Made by a program: the position numbers and the translations under genes. Below, piece by piece: positions 31,606 through 41,010 of a DNA stretch of 64,000 nt (its first letter is position 1; every line of letters starts with the position of its first letter). This DNA is from Nitzschia sp. pyKryTriq1. Lineage: Eukaryota > Bacillariophyta > Bacillariophyceae > Bacillariales > Bacillariaceae. The notes below the pieces were generated by a model. It did not search any database, had not been told where the DNA came from, and saw only the letters and a list, made by a program, of their open reading frames with translations. The DNA lies in NCBI GenBank assembly GCA_956465555.1, contig OY101118.1, forward strand, positions 2,935,751 to 2,999,750. The letters run 5' to 3'.

Positions 31606-31917
31606 TCAGACGAGGGCAGAAGCAAAAATAGGCCTTTGGGGGTCGTCCAAGTCGAAAACACGTCTATATAACTCCTGATCCCTCACTCTCAACAAGTAGC
31701 ACCGAAGGTGCGCTGGAGCCTGCATGACGGTTGGGATGGGTAGCGGTAGTGTAGTGGATGCCTCCGGCATTCTTGGACCAACCCTCAAGCCGCAGTGGGG
31801 ACAGACAGACAGACCATAGACATGATTGATTAACATCTTGTTTCCACAGGATGCAATTTGTATTTTGCACAAAATACCCCCCGTGAACGAAAAATGTGTC
31901 AAATACGGACTTTTCAT
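31606..31917 (-). CDS. Small ORF or terminal exon with a zinc-ribbon-like CPHCG, uncertain
   Basis: 103 codons from an ATG at 31917, overlapping the start of the plus-strand ORF that follows. The middle reads ASCGNKMLINHVYGLSVCPH and then CGLRVGP, which could be half of a zinc ribbon. The last 45 residues are charged and plausible as coding (LRCYLLRVRDQELYRRVFDL). It could be the last exon of a minus-strand gene or a chance frame. A CTGTCTGTCTGT run sits inside it. I cannot name a family. Confidence 0.25.
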   Translation of the reverse strand: MKSPYLTHFSFTGGILCKIQIASCGNKMLINHVYGLSVCPHCGLRVGPRMPEASTTLPLPIPTVMQAPAHLRCYLLRVRDQELYRRVFDLDDPQRPIFASALV

Positions 31918-32658
31918 ACAAGACCAAATTCCGAAAACAACTCAAATAATATAAATACAAGATCAAAAATCGAAACGCCTTATTTATTTTTCCTGCCAAA
32001 ATCATCCAACCGGATTCGTGTAAGAGTCAAATTCCGCTCAGCATGTGGCCAAATTAGTATATTCAGGCCGTACAAACTGAGAGCGAAAAGTCCGGTTGCA
32101 GAACCTGTGGAGACACTACTACAAACATTTGATATTAACGCTGTTTTGGTGGGTTTCGATGTTGAAATCGTTCCACACTGCACAAACATGGGGGATCGCG
32201 CGTCCAAAGATACATGGTTTGAACATAAGTATAAAATGGAAACGATGTGCATGGACAGAATCAACCAATATTCCTTCTCTCAATTTAGTCTACCTACACA
32301 GTCGGACCCCATTGATATTTACCTTAGATGGGAAACTCGTGCATCCTTCTATCGGTTCCTAGAGTCAGAGGTCCTCAAGGTACCAGCATGGAACAACCTA
32401 CGTCACCCGGCGAAATCACTGATAAGATTGATGTACAAGTCCAACGACATGTTGTTGCAATACGAACTACCAGATACACATATATGGCAGGAACCCGTTT
32501 ATATGTACGGCTTTTGCGCCGGTACAGTCACAAAATACAATTCACTAAACCAAGGACAGAAGAGTTACATTGAAAATTTCTTCAGGGTCACCTTTAAAAT
32601 CGAAGGCGACATCGACAACCCGATACGGCTTATTTATCTTCTTCCACGAGACCACTGA
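31894..32658 (+). CDS. ORF of unknown function in an AT-richer island
   Basis: 254 residues from the first ATG in frame. Composition is balanced and protein-like, with many aromatic and charged residues (TFDINAVLVGFDVEIVPHCT, DPIDIYLRWETRASFYRFLE, YELPDTHIWQEPVYMYGFCA). It lacks the homopolymer tracts common in neighbouring proteins and uses more A/T-ending codons. No signal peptide, membrane span or catalytic motif was recognised. The 5' limit is uncertain because the first 80 codons are less convincing. A repeat array follows immediately. This could be a lineage-specific gene, a transferred gene or a relic. Confidence 0.4.
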   Translation: MCQIRTFHTRPNSENNSNNINTRSKIETPYLFFLPKSSNRIRVRVKFRSACGQISIFRPYKLRAKSPVAEPVETLLQTFDINAVLVGFDVEIVPHCTNMGDRASKDTWFEHKYKMETMCMDRINQYSFSQFSLPTQSDPIDIYLRWETRASFYRFLESEVLKVPAWNNLRHPAKSLIRLMYKSNDMLLQYELPDTHIWQEPVYMYGFCAGTVTKYNSLNQGQKSYIENFFRVTFKIEGDIDNPIRLIYLLPRDH

Positions 32659-32699
32659 CCATGTTTTCAGTTTATCAATGGGGCATTTTGTATAAAGAA

Positions 32700-33445
32700 C
32701 AAAGTAACCCCTCCTCCGGGTTACCCCACTGTAACGATAGTACTATCAGCCAATTAGACAATCCAATGTAAAATAAATCGAAATCAGCCCGTGTATCAAT
32801 AATTGTGAGACGATCACCTCCGGGCTATGCCATGATAGAGACATGACGGTGTAGTGGTACCTGTACTGTAAAGTTCAGTACGTCGCTATCTAGTAGTAGT
32901 AGCAGAGGCCGATTACGAGTGTAGTGTGCGTACCGGTACATGAATGTGACCGGCGCGCATAAAGCAAGTACCCGCTCGCGAACATAAAATTTAAACCTAG
33001 AAGGATATAATCAAATGTAAAATAAACCAATCCGATGGCACATAACGAAGGTAACCTCCGGGTTAGCCCTTTACAACTGGAGTGATGTGCACGAGTATGA
33101 ATGTCACCGGCGCGCAAAAAAGCAAGTACGCGCTCGCGAACATAAAATTAATGCCTAGAAGTATATAATCCAATTTAAAATAAACCAATCCGATGGCACA
33201 CAATATGGGTAACCTCCGGGTTAGCCCTTTCGACTGCGTTAGCCAATGGATGCAATGACGTCATTATTTAAGCCTATTTAAGCTTAGTCTGGCGCTGCCT
33301 TAGCCAATTAAGAATGTTGTATACGTACATGAATACGGCCGACGCGCAAAAAAGCAAGTTCGTGCTCGCGAACATAAAATTTATTCCTAGAAGGTTATAA
33401 ACAATGTAAAATAAACCAATCCGATGGTACATGAGGAAATCCTGG
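32700..33445. repeat. Array of three related repeat units plus a degenerate fourth
   Basis: Units begin at about 32939, 33098 and 33328. Each contains, in order, a variant of CGGCGCGCaaaaaGCAAGTaC, GCTCGCGAACATAAAATT, CCTAGAAG.aTATAA and AATAAACCAATCCGATGG. The first two also carry GGTAACCTCCGGGTTAGCCC after this block. A more diverged piece at 32700-32835 keeps CTCCGGG and AATGTAAAATAAATCG. Spacing is irregular (157 and 232 bp). There are no terminal inverted repeats or obvious target duplications. Read on the minus strand, the three good units give related hydrophobic peptides (see findings). Family unknown. Confidence 0.8.
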
Positions 33446-33983
33446 GGCTTGCACTCGGGCACTTGGCATTCGGCCTTCGGGTGCAAGACCACTGCGGCTC
33501 CATTAACTCACTCACTCGAGACTCACCAAAATACGAGGGGTTCAGAAATAAACTATTGTAGAAACTAGTACTTGTACCGGGAAATGCTACCGGTAGGATG
33601 AGAGTAAGCTCATAAGAGAAGACCTATTACTTACTGGAAGCCGCCGGAAATTTTTATTGCCCTCGTTTTGGGTGCAGAAGTAGTAGGACCAATTTCGGGT
33701 TATTTCTACTACAGTACTAGCGTATCGCGCAAACTACTAGTACTGCCTTCTTTCGTGCTCCAGCGTATTATATAGAAGGTAGTACTCTAGTAGAGTAGAC
33801 TATTGAACGCAGTGATTCAAATAGGTATTAGGGGGATTCCCGACCTCCCGCCGCTATCAAGGCACTCCACAGGCAATGTATGGCCTACGAGTACGTCTAC
33901 CACTCTGAAAAGCACCAGTCCGTTCGATTTTCATTTGCTGATTTTAACTCTAGCTAGAGACTACTACTATATTGTTTACTGAT
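33446..33983. other. Intergenic
   Basis: No gene is seen. Carries CTAGTA/TACTAG words and one CTACCGGTAG near 33588. It is the 3' flank of the copine gene. Confidence 0.6.
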
Positions 33984-36155
33984 TTATTTCTTGTCTTTTC
34001 CATCGGGCAAGATGTTATTTTGAAGCATGTAATGCACTAGCTGTCCGGGCAAATTTTGCAATGCACTTCGTCCTAACGAGGTCGGATCGTGCTGGTGCTG
34101 TCGAAACTCGACAAAGGTGGCATTCGCTCGAGGGGCGGAAGAAGGATTGGAAACGAGATCGTGCATGGCCCCAAAGTCGGCACGACCCACTCCCACAAAG
34201 ATTATCGACAGTGGAACTGTACTGTACACGGCCAACTTTCGCTTGGTATCTGCCACATCTTGGCAGATTCCATCAGTCACAACCAACAAGACAGAGTAAC
34301 GTAGAAGCTTTGTTTGTTGCATTCTTTGGGCTTGGACAGCGGCTGCTTGAATGACTTGGTCAAAGGACGTCGGCCCGCTCATGGTGAGATCGGATTCAAA
34401 GACACTTTTGTAGGCTCGTAGAATTCCATCGACGCCAAAAACTTGGGAGTCTGGACCACATTGAAAGATATGCCGCAAGGCTCCATCGAACTTGCATCCG
34501 AATCCCCAGACTCTTGTACCCAGAGATCCCGCATGAGTGTACGGAGACACTGCATTTCCAATCGATACCATCGTTTCCTCATAGTCATTAAGAGTAATGG
34601 GATTCTGATCGTGCAAAGTTCCAGGTATCCGTGGATCTCCGTTGGAACTGGTGAAATCGATAGCGACATTAAACTCCAATTCCAATCCACTGTCAATATA
34701 GTCTTGAAATGTAGCGGGTGCTGCCATAGGTGTGGGCAATGCGCCAATATTGATTGTATAGGGATCACTGGAATATTCTTCTTCTTGCTGGATCGTATCA
34801 TCTACGGACGGGAACGACGGATCGACGAAGTTTTGATCCATGGATGTTGTGTCCATGACTTGCGCAAGGCGGATTTGTAGTCGACCTACAGGTTTGGGTT
34901 TGGACATGTTCCGCTGGAGTGGAAATCCGTGTCGACTGATTTCTTCTTCCGTATTGGTTGGGTGGGTATCTCGCTGCGTATTCAGAATCACCCGAAGTGT
35001 TGTTTCACATTCGCCCAGCAGCACGTCTTGGGCCATTTTGCGGTGGGCCAAGACGGCTAGACGCAAGGGTCGGTCCAAGTCTCCATTACAAACTGACTCC
35101 AAATCTATCTGACCGACATCCCAAGTGGGCGCCAATGAATTTTCGACTGACCTGGATCGATACACTGCAATCCAAGCTTGTTGACTGGCAGAGGGGTGCC
35201 GTTTCGAAATTTGAACAATAGTATCGGGAGCGTTGGAAAACGGAGAGAGAGACGCTAACCCTTTCCGGGTGACGAGAAGATTGTTTGCCGCGAATTGAAA
35301 TCGAAAGATTCGGTTTTGGTTGGTTTCCTGGACTGGTTCCATACGACAAAATATACTGTGACAGGTGAACGAAAGGAGATAGAGGGGGTGAGAGAAAATG
35401 ATCCTCGGAGACCGGCCGTTGGTTGAACAACAACATATGCTCATACGTGTCTTGAACTTCTTCGTACTAGACTCCAGAACTATACCTACACTCCACCCTT
35501 GGGCAATCGTTTGATCTTGGTGTGATTTCTCGAGCCCAAAATATCCCCAATCTCAAAGACCGCATCCCCCAAGCTTTCTCCCTCCGGTTCTCCCTCCTTG
35601 CCTACTTCTGCAAGTGGCTGTTCTTGTCTGCCACTGTTCTTGTAATTGTGCCGGCTTTCACTGGACCGTGCAGCTCGAAAGATCCGAACGAAAAAGTAGC
35701 ATTCCGACCCATACTCATATGTCAATGGGAATGTGGTCGTCCATTGAGGCCTTGAGCTCTTGTGGACTCTAGGAATAAAAAACGAGTGTTTGCACCAGGT
35801 TCGTAACGTGAGTGGTGTGTGTATTCATCTACATCAGAGCACGCACACATGCAAATGTGTAAAATAGGAGGAACAGCACTCACACTTCCGTCCGCCCCCA
35901 TTCTGTTTTCCGAAACACGCGATCCTTCCCGAGAGAAGAGGACGATTCGTCCGCATCATTGGCGACGAAGGGCCCACTCACACCACTATTACCAGTACTC
36001 ACTCGCCCCGAAAGAACCGAAGTCACGACTGCATATGTGTCGGGCAATGCCATTCGAATTCCATAGCGTGGCAGATTGTCCGCGTGGAGTCGCAACACCA
36101 TTTGGGTCCGTAATTCTTGCTGAGGCCGTGGTCCCTCATCGTCGTTGTCGGACAT
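33984..36155 (-). CDS. Copine family protein (two C2-like domains plus vWA/copine domain)
   Basis: Three exons, 36155-35884, 35768-35490 and 35355-33984, with introns of 115 and 134 bp, giving 640 residues. The first C2 domain (LRLHADNLPRYGIR near residue 22) runs across intron 1; the join reads GRTEVVHKSSRPQWTTTFPL, which fits the copine C2A strand pattern. The second C2 begins near residue 195. The copine A-domain starts at LELEFNVAIDFTSSNGDPRI and continues with VWGFGCKFDG, SFDQVIQAAA, LLVVTDG and IIFVGVGRADFGAMHDL. Copines are Ca2+-dependent phospholipid-binding proteins that bring partners to membranes. The MIDAS-like D-x-T/S-x-S (DFTSSNG) is present. The donor of intron 2 is chosen by frame and is less certain than intron 1. 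Confidence 0.88.
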
Positions 36156-36684
36156 GGTGACTGACTTATTGTGACTTTCGAGGTGGCGGGAGGTGATGTC
36201 ATGAATTATTCCGATGATGATTCGGAAGGTGGTCTTGGTTCATGGTTCATGCACAACTGGTAATATTGGTGCGGAATGCTGAAGTCTTCTGCTTTTTTTG
36301 GGTGGATCTTTCATTATCATGCATTCGAGCAAAATAGGCAGACTTTGAAAGCTCTCCACGTGGAGGCTGTAACCGCATTCGAGCGCGCGAGGTGAAGTCT
36401 GTCACTCCTCGCATTCGTCGTCGTTCCGAGAATTCGATCGAACTGCTGTGGAAAATACCTGGTACCGCGGTGTAAGGTACAAGCACACGTTTCATCTCCG
36501 CGTTCCAGTAGCCAGTGGTAGTGCGGCAATAGTTCGCATCCTCTTTTTATGTTCACGACGAAAACCTTCCCACAAAAAGGAATTATCATCATCTCTTTCC
36601 ATGCTATTGACACGACATTTGTGGCTCGCACTAACTACCGCCCTCTCGCTGAACAATAACAATAACAACAATAATAACGAAACG
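36156..36684. other. Divergent promoter between copine and the selenoprotein gene
   Basis: About 530 bp separate the two start codons. A GTACCGCGGTGTAAGGTAC near-palindrome lies at about 36462-36480. An AAC/AAT-rich leader directly precedes the plus-strand ATG at 36685. An in-frame ATG at 36601 could add 28 residues with a weak signal-peptide look. Confidence 0.55.
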
Positions 36685-37374
36685 ATGAGTGCTGCTGCCA
36701 GTACTACCGGTAGCCTTGCCAAGGCGGTGACTGTCAAAATTGTGAGTGACGTGGTGTGACCCTTCTGCTATGTTGGCTTGCGCCATTTGGAGATAGCAAG
36801 TCAACAGTCGGGCGTCAAGGTGAACCTTGAATGGTTGCCATTTCTCTTGAATCCTACTATGAGTGAAGAAGGAGAAGATATCAAGGTGCACTTGACCAAG
36901 AAATACGGAGCCGGTGCCACCAAGTCGTTCGATGATCCGAACAGCCACATGAAAGTGATGGGACGGAAGGTCGGAATCGAGTTCAACAATAATCGAATGA
37001 TGGTCAACACGAGGCGAGCCCATGCCTTGGTGGAGCTTTTAAAAAACAAGGGAGAAAATGAGAATGCCAACAAGTTCATGGTAGATCTGTACAAGGCGTA
37101 CTTTGAAAAGGGCGAGAACATTAACGACGAAAAACTCTTGTTTGACAAGGTTCAAAAATACGGAGTTGACGACAGCGAAGCTCAATTTGCCATGGGGGAT
37201 CACAACTTGGCGGAAATTGCCAAACTAGATCGCAGTATAAAGAGCAAGTATGGAGTCAGTGGAGTCCCATTCTTCATGATTCATCCAAACGATGGCGGAA
37301 GACCGGTGGCGTTTTCGGGAGCTTACCCACCCGAAGTTATCGCAGAGCAATTGGAAGAAGCCGCAGACGCATAA
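36685..37374 (+). CDS. DsbA/FrnE-like thiol oxidoreductase, probable selenoprotein (UxxC active site)
   Basis: The reading frame is interrupted only by TGA at 36757-36759. Upstream it reads VTVKIVSDVV and downstream PFCYVGLRHLEIA. FrnE/2-hydroxychromene-isomerase-type DsbA proteins have DVVCPWC at this spot, so TGA stands exactly where the first Cys of CxxC belongs. Read as selenocysteine (residue 25), the protein is 229 residues, the usual family length. The rest matches the family: a helical insertion, then KYGVSGVPFFMI with the cis-Pro before the C-terminal thioredoxin half, and PVAFSGAYPPEVIAEQLEEA. Neighbouring genes use TGA as a normal stop, so code reassignment is not the explanation. 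A GTGAGT just upstream is not a likely splice site, since removing sequence there would delete conserved residues. It probably acts on disulfides; substrate unknown. Confidence 0.85.
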
Positions 37375-37440
37375 TAAGCACAGCGGACAAATCACTGTCG
37401 GAGCGGTAACAGACGTACTACAGCATGTTTTGGATTATAT

Positions 37441-37500
37441 GGTATCGGTGAATGACTGAGTTTGAACGCTGCTGTCCTCGACAACCTCTGAGCGACTATG
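37441..37500 (+). promoter_or_regulatory. Weak candidate SECIS element in the selenoprotein 3' UTR
   Basis: Seventy-eight bases after the stop codon: ATGA at 37452-37455, unpaired AA at 37465-37466, TGA at 37489-37491. A stem of seven positions with one mismatch joins 37458-37464 to 37482-37488. The order matches the SECIS core, but helix II is short and has a bulge, and helix I is poor (TCG/CGA only). Found by eye; another site in the 3' UTR may be the real one. Confidence 0.28.
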
Positions 37501-38311
37501 TGGCATTTCATCTCATGAAAATCCGATTAAATTCAAAACTGTTAAAGCCACGCTACTAGGTATGCTCTGCTTTTGCTTTCTTAGAGTATTATTCGAGCCG
37601 CCATTTCCATGGCAAGCAATCACGAGATTCTGAAAACCTCCGTGGTTAGGCGGCAAAAGTACCCCCAAGTCTCGAGCAGCTGCCCCCTACTCCCTTGGTA
37701 GGCTTGCAAAGATCTCACAAGACTCAAGAGAAGCACCGTGGAGGTCCGATATCGTCACGTTATACGCTCTCGCAAGCAACCGTTCCACTATTGATAGGAG
37801 GGTGTGCTGATGAGGGCCCTCTAGCCTTTAAGTTCCGAAAAGCATGAGCAATTTTAACTCTCGAAGCATGTTGCGAGCCTGTTCTAGTATTCGTTTCACT
37901 GTCTCCCAATTCCAAGATTACTATGAGCTAGTTTATTTTCTATTCAGATCGTCCCAGATCTTCTAGTTGTGATCTGATCTTAGTCAGAACACACTTCATT
38001 AGTACCAGACCAACGCTCCCATCGTAGGTCTTCACCATCACTCCAGTCTTTGGTCCTCTCATCAGGATTCGCCATATCCGATTAACCCAAGTTTTGTACA
38101 CCAGAGCGGACGGGCGGACAGAAATTTGTACACCAAACTGGTGTATGTCTGTTTGTTCTTCTCATCCCTTTTCGCCCTGGGTCCATTGGATAATATTATG
38201 TTGTACCGGGGTACCTGTGGTACCTGGTACATATGGGGTGCTTTCGTGATCCCGGTCAAAGTACAGACACAATGTCCGAAATTTTAATTATTATCTGCAG
38301 ACATGAGGAGC

Positions 38312-38320
38312 TATATAAAA
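38312..38320 (+). promoter_or_regulatory. Candidate TATA box
   Basis: TATATAAAA lies about 350 bp upstream of the ATG at 38670. No other gene starts nearby on this strand, so it is a plausible core promoter with a long leader. No experimental support. Confidence 0.4.
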
Positions 38321-38669
38321 GCTGCGTGGAACTGCACCTTTGTACTGTAATCTACGTATCCCAACGTAGAATTGAGTTTTGAAATTTAACGCCAAATGTA
38401 TTTTGACGTTGGTTGGCACAGGATGGCGGTCTTTTGCGGCCTGCGCGCCGCTGCGATCAACATGATGTTGTTTCAACAACCTCAACAAGAACCACAACCG
38501 GAAGCTACGGTACGAGTACTACACGTTCAACGTTGCGTTGTTGCTTCGTGTGTTTTGCCTCTCTGTAAACGAAAGACCCCTTCCTTGTTCTTTCACATAC
38601 ATCGTCATTTCTTTTCTCTTGCTATTGCTGTATCAAGTCAACCCTTCAACAAATCATCTCTCCAAAGGA

Positions 38670-40421
38670 ATGTCTTCTGCCCGAGAGCATTCCCACAAGC
38701 GCTTTCTAGGCCGACCTTCGAGTTCTGGTGCAGGTAGCGGCGGCGGCAAAAACGTCGATCGCCCCACAATCGACTCGACGCCTCCTCCTCGAGTCGTCAC
38801 GCCCACCAAGGCAGAGCAAGGCGGTGACTTCTTTTCCAACCACAGTCGTAGCAGCAACAACGGTGTCCCCGGATCGCCCATGTTGCACAAGCCGACAGTG
38901 AACAGTGGCGGTTTGACGCATGCATCGCCCCTGCGGCCTTCCGGACCCATGCGATACTCTCTGCAAAAAGGAAGCAGCAAGCAGCCACCGCAACAACCAC
39001 CTCCTCTTTCGCCCCTTAAGAATCATCGCCGGGCCAGTGCCGAAAAGCTCCAAGCCGCGCAGGCTCTGGTCCCCAGTAGTAAGGTTCTCCGCCCTCAAGA
39101 CCCAAACGCCTACAAAATTTTCTTGTTGCTCTTGCAGCCCCAGTCCAAAATCTTTGAACTAATTCAATTGATTTACTCCCCCAACAACACGACGATTGGA
39201 AACATTCTGCAACTCATCCCCGATAATGCAACGGAACCCGCACTCGGATCGCAATCCTATATTGGTCTTTGTCGCCCCAAGTCGCAGGAACAATTGCTCG
39301 ATACCGAACAGCTCGCGAGTGAAGCACGGCCCGGAGTTTCATCGGCCAAGATTTCTCTGGGAGAGATCCTCGTGGCCATCCCGGAAGGATTTTCGGGAGC
39401 CGATGTGGCTTCTCTATCGAAACAAATCCTCGCCAACCCCAAGATTGTCAAGCTCCTCAAGCGCGCCGATCCCCTAGCCCCCAAGAACAAGAGGCGTAGT
39501 TCGAGACGACAACATCGCACCAAAACAAGGGCGGCTGAACAAGTTCATGTTCTGGAGAAGCACGACGAACTAGAAGAAGAAGCTGTGCCACCAGAGGAAG
39601 CAGAACGACGCATGAAAGAAGCCATGGAACATGCCGCTGCGGAAGCGGCTGCTGCGAATGCTGCCATTCCAGGAGGCGGTGCTGCTGCTGGAAAGGCGCA
39701 CCCGGGATCGCTCATGATGGGACGTTCGCAGTCGATTCACAGTATTGAATCATCCCCAAGTATGGAAGACTTTTCGCAGCAAGAATCACTCGATGATTCC
39801 TTTTCGAGTTGGTCCAAATCCTTCGACGCCAGCTTTTCGGCTCAATCCAGTATTTGCAGTGGCGTCTCGAAACGCGTGGTCCGAAGAAAGGATCGACAAG
39901 CCCGTCGCATGCGGATCCTTCAAAGATCCAGTGTGGCCGCCTTGTGCCTTATGGTCGTCTTTTACATGATGGATCCTCAAAAAGACAATGCCGAACGACT
40001 GCGAGCGCACGAAGCCCAAACACAAAGCCCCATGGGATTCATGGGCATTCTCCAGTGCCTCTTTTTGTTATTGACGCTATACAAGGTCGAACGACTTGTC
40101 CGCACCACCCATGCTGCCCAACACTACCAAAAACTCAATCCAAACACCATGCCCTCTATTTATATGAGTGAAGATCGCGCCTGCCCCTTCTTGAAAGCAT
40201 CCGCGTCTGCTCTTAAGAAATTCAAGTCCAAATATGGCAAACGATTGAAGCGAAGTTTGGCGACAGGAACCATGATGGAACACGAGACGAGTCGCAATAG
40301 CGGCAGCAATCATCATCATCATCATCATCACAATGACGCTGGCTCGTACAAACTAAGGAGTTTTTCGCTCAAAGCGGCGGCCATGCAGGACTTGGATACG
40401 ACAGATACGGGATCCCTCTAA
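38670..40421 (+). CDS. Protein with a conserved N-terminal domain and two C-terminal hydrophobic segments, unknown function
   Basis: 583 residues from the first ATG; the frame extends upstream only to a TTG. Residues 1-140 are basic, Ser/Pro-rich and probably disordered. A compact domain follows at about 145-270: YKIFLLLLQPQSKIFELIQL, IYSPNNTTIGNILQLIPDNA, SQSYIGLCRPKSQEQL, ISLGEILVAIPEGFSGADVA and NPKIVKLLKRADPL. I have the impression that this domain recurs in diatom proteins, but it has no function I know. Then come Ala/Glu-rich and Ser-rich linkers, a basic stretch (RRKDRQARRMR), and two hydrophobic segments (about 425-440 and 460-480). The tail is basic with a His7 run. Probably membrane-associated; role unknown. 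Confidence 0.75.
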   Translation: MSSAREHSHKRFLGRPSSSGAGSGGGKNVDRPTIDSTPPPRVVTPTKAEQGGDFFSNHSRSSNNGVPGSPMLHKPTVNSGGLTHASPLRPSGPMRYSLQKGSSKQPPQQPPPLSPLKNHRRASAEKLQAAQALVPSSKVLRPQDPNAYKIFLLLLQPQSKIFELIQLIYSPNNTTIGNILQLIPDNATEPALGSQSYIGLCRPKSQEQLLDTEQLASEARPGVSSAKISLGEILVAIPEGFSGADVASLSKQILANPKIVKLLKRADPLAPKNKRRSSRRQHRTKTRAAEQVHVLEKHDELEEEAVPPEEAERRMKEAMEHAAAEAAAANAAIPGGGAAAGKAHPGSLMMGRSQSIHSIESSPSMEDFSQQESLDDSFSSWSKSFDASFSAQSSICSGVSKRVVRRKDRQARRMRILQRSSVAALCLMVVFYMMDPQKDNAERLRAHEAQTQSPMGFMGILQCLFLLLTLYKVERLVRTTHAAQHYQKLNPNTMPSIYMSEDRACPFLKASASALKKFKSKYGKRLKRSLATGTMMEHETSRNSGSNHHHHHHHNDAGSYKLRSFSLKAAAMQDLDTTDTGSL

Positions 40422-41010
40422 CAAGGAATGATGATGGACTCGAGCGACTGACTATCTGTCTGGTCTACCGTAGTTTCCTACTACTGGGTGCTAGAAAGAG
40501 AATACCAGCCCTCTCCTGAGCGATTACTCCTTAGGTACGAACTCCGGTACAAAGAGCACTATCACAGTTGCATTGCATGCATTACCCAAAATAAAAAAGA
40601 ATAGCGAAGAAGACAGAGAAGTAAACTACTCCCCCCAATTCGATAAAATCAAATGGATGATGATTACGTACTGTACACACACGTACAGTCAGTACTAGAT
40701 ACCGGTACAGAGGAACATCCAAGGGCGCTGGTCACCGTGTACGTAGCATTTTACGTAAACCCGGTAGCGGCCGCACTCAACTCGTACTGGTATGATACTA
40801 CAATACCGCATCAATACTGAATACGGGTATCGGGTAAAACGCACAACAGTCCCCCCCCCCCAAGGGGAGCTATGTATATCGTCGGGGTGGAAAGTGGAAA
40901 CGCCTTAGCCCGCTGGAAAAGCCCCCTTCTCCTTTCTTATTCTTGCAATATATGTACCGGTACCTAGTACTCATAGTCAAGTCGACAATACCATCATTAC
41001 CATTACGATC
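40422..41010. other. Intergenic with a C12 homopolymer
   Basis: No gene is seen. A run of twelve C lies at 40851-40862, followed by AAGGGG. TACCGGTAC words occur near 40700 and 40955, the second shortly before the next start codon. Confidence 0.6.

Larger units (their letters stand above)
37375..38669. other. Intergenic, no supported gene
   Basis: Begins with the selenoprotein 3' UTR. Short frames such as 38062-38259 (-) have no recognisable family. An inverted TACACCA/TGGTGTA pair lies at about 38127-38145, and GGTACC words cluster at 38205-38231. The last 350 bases carry the promoter and leader of the next gene. Confidence 0.55.

Noticed and set aside
36757-36759. TGA read as a sense codon genome-wide (code reassignment)
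   Set aside because: Several intact genes in the window end in TGA, including SmG and the Mpv17-like gene, at the expected protein lengths.
36741-36760. GTGAGT before the TGA in the DsbA/FrnE-like gene as an intron donor
   Set aside because: Any intron starting there would remove codons for SDVV and the active-site region, which match the family on both sides of the TGA without a gap. No acceptor restores the motif.
37900-38260. Possible remnant of a mobile element
   Set aside because: Short frames on the minus strand looked protein-like, but no recognisable enzyme motif, terminal repeat or target duplication was found.
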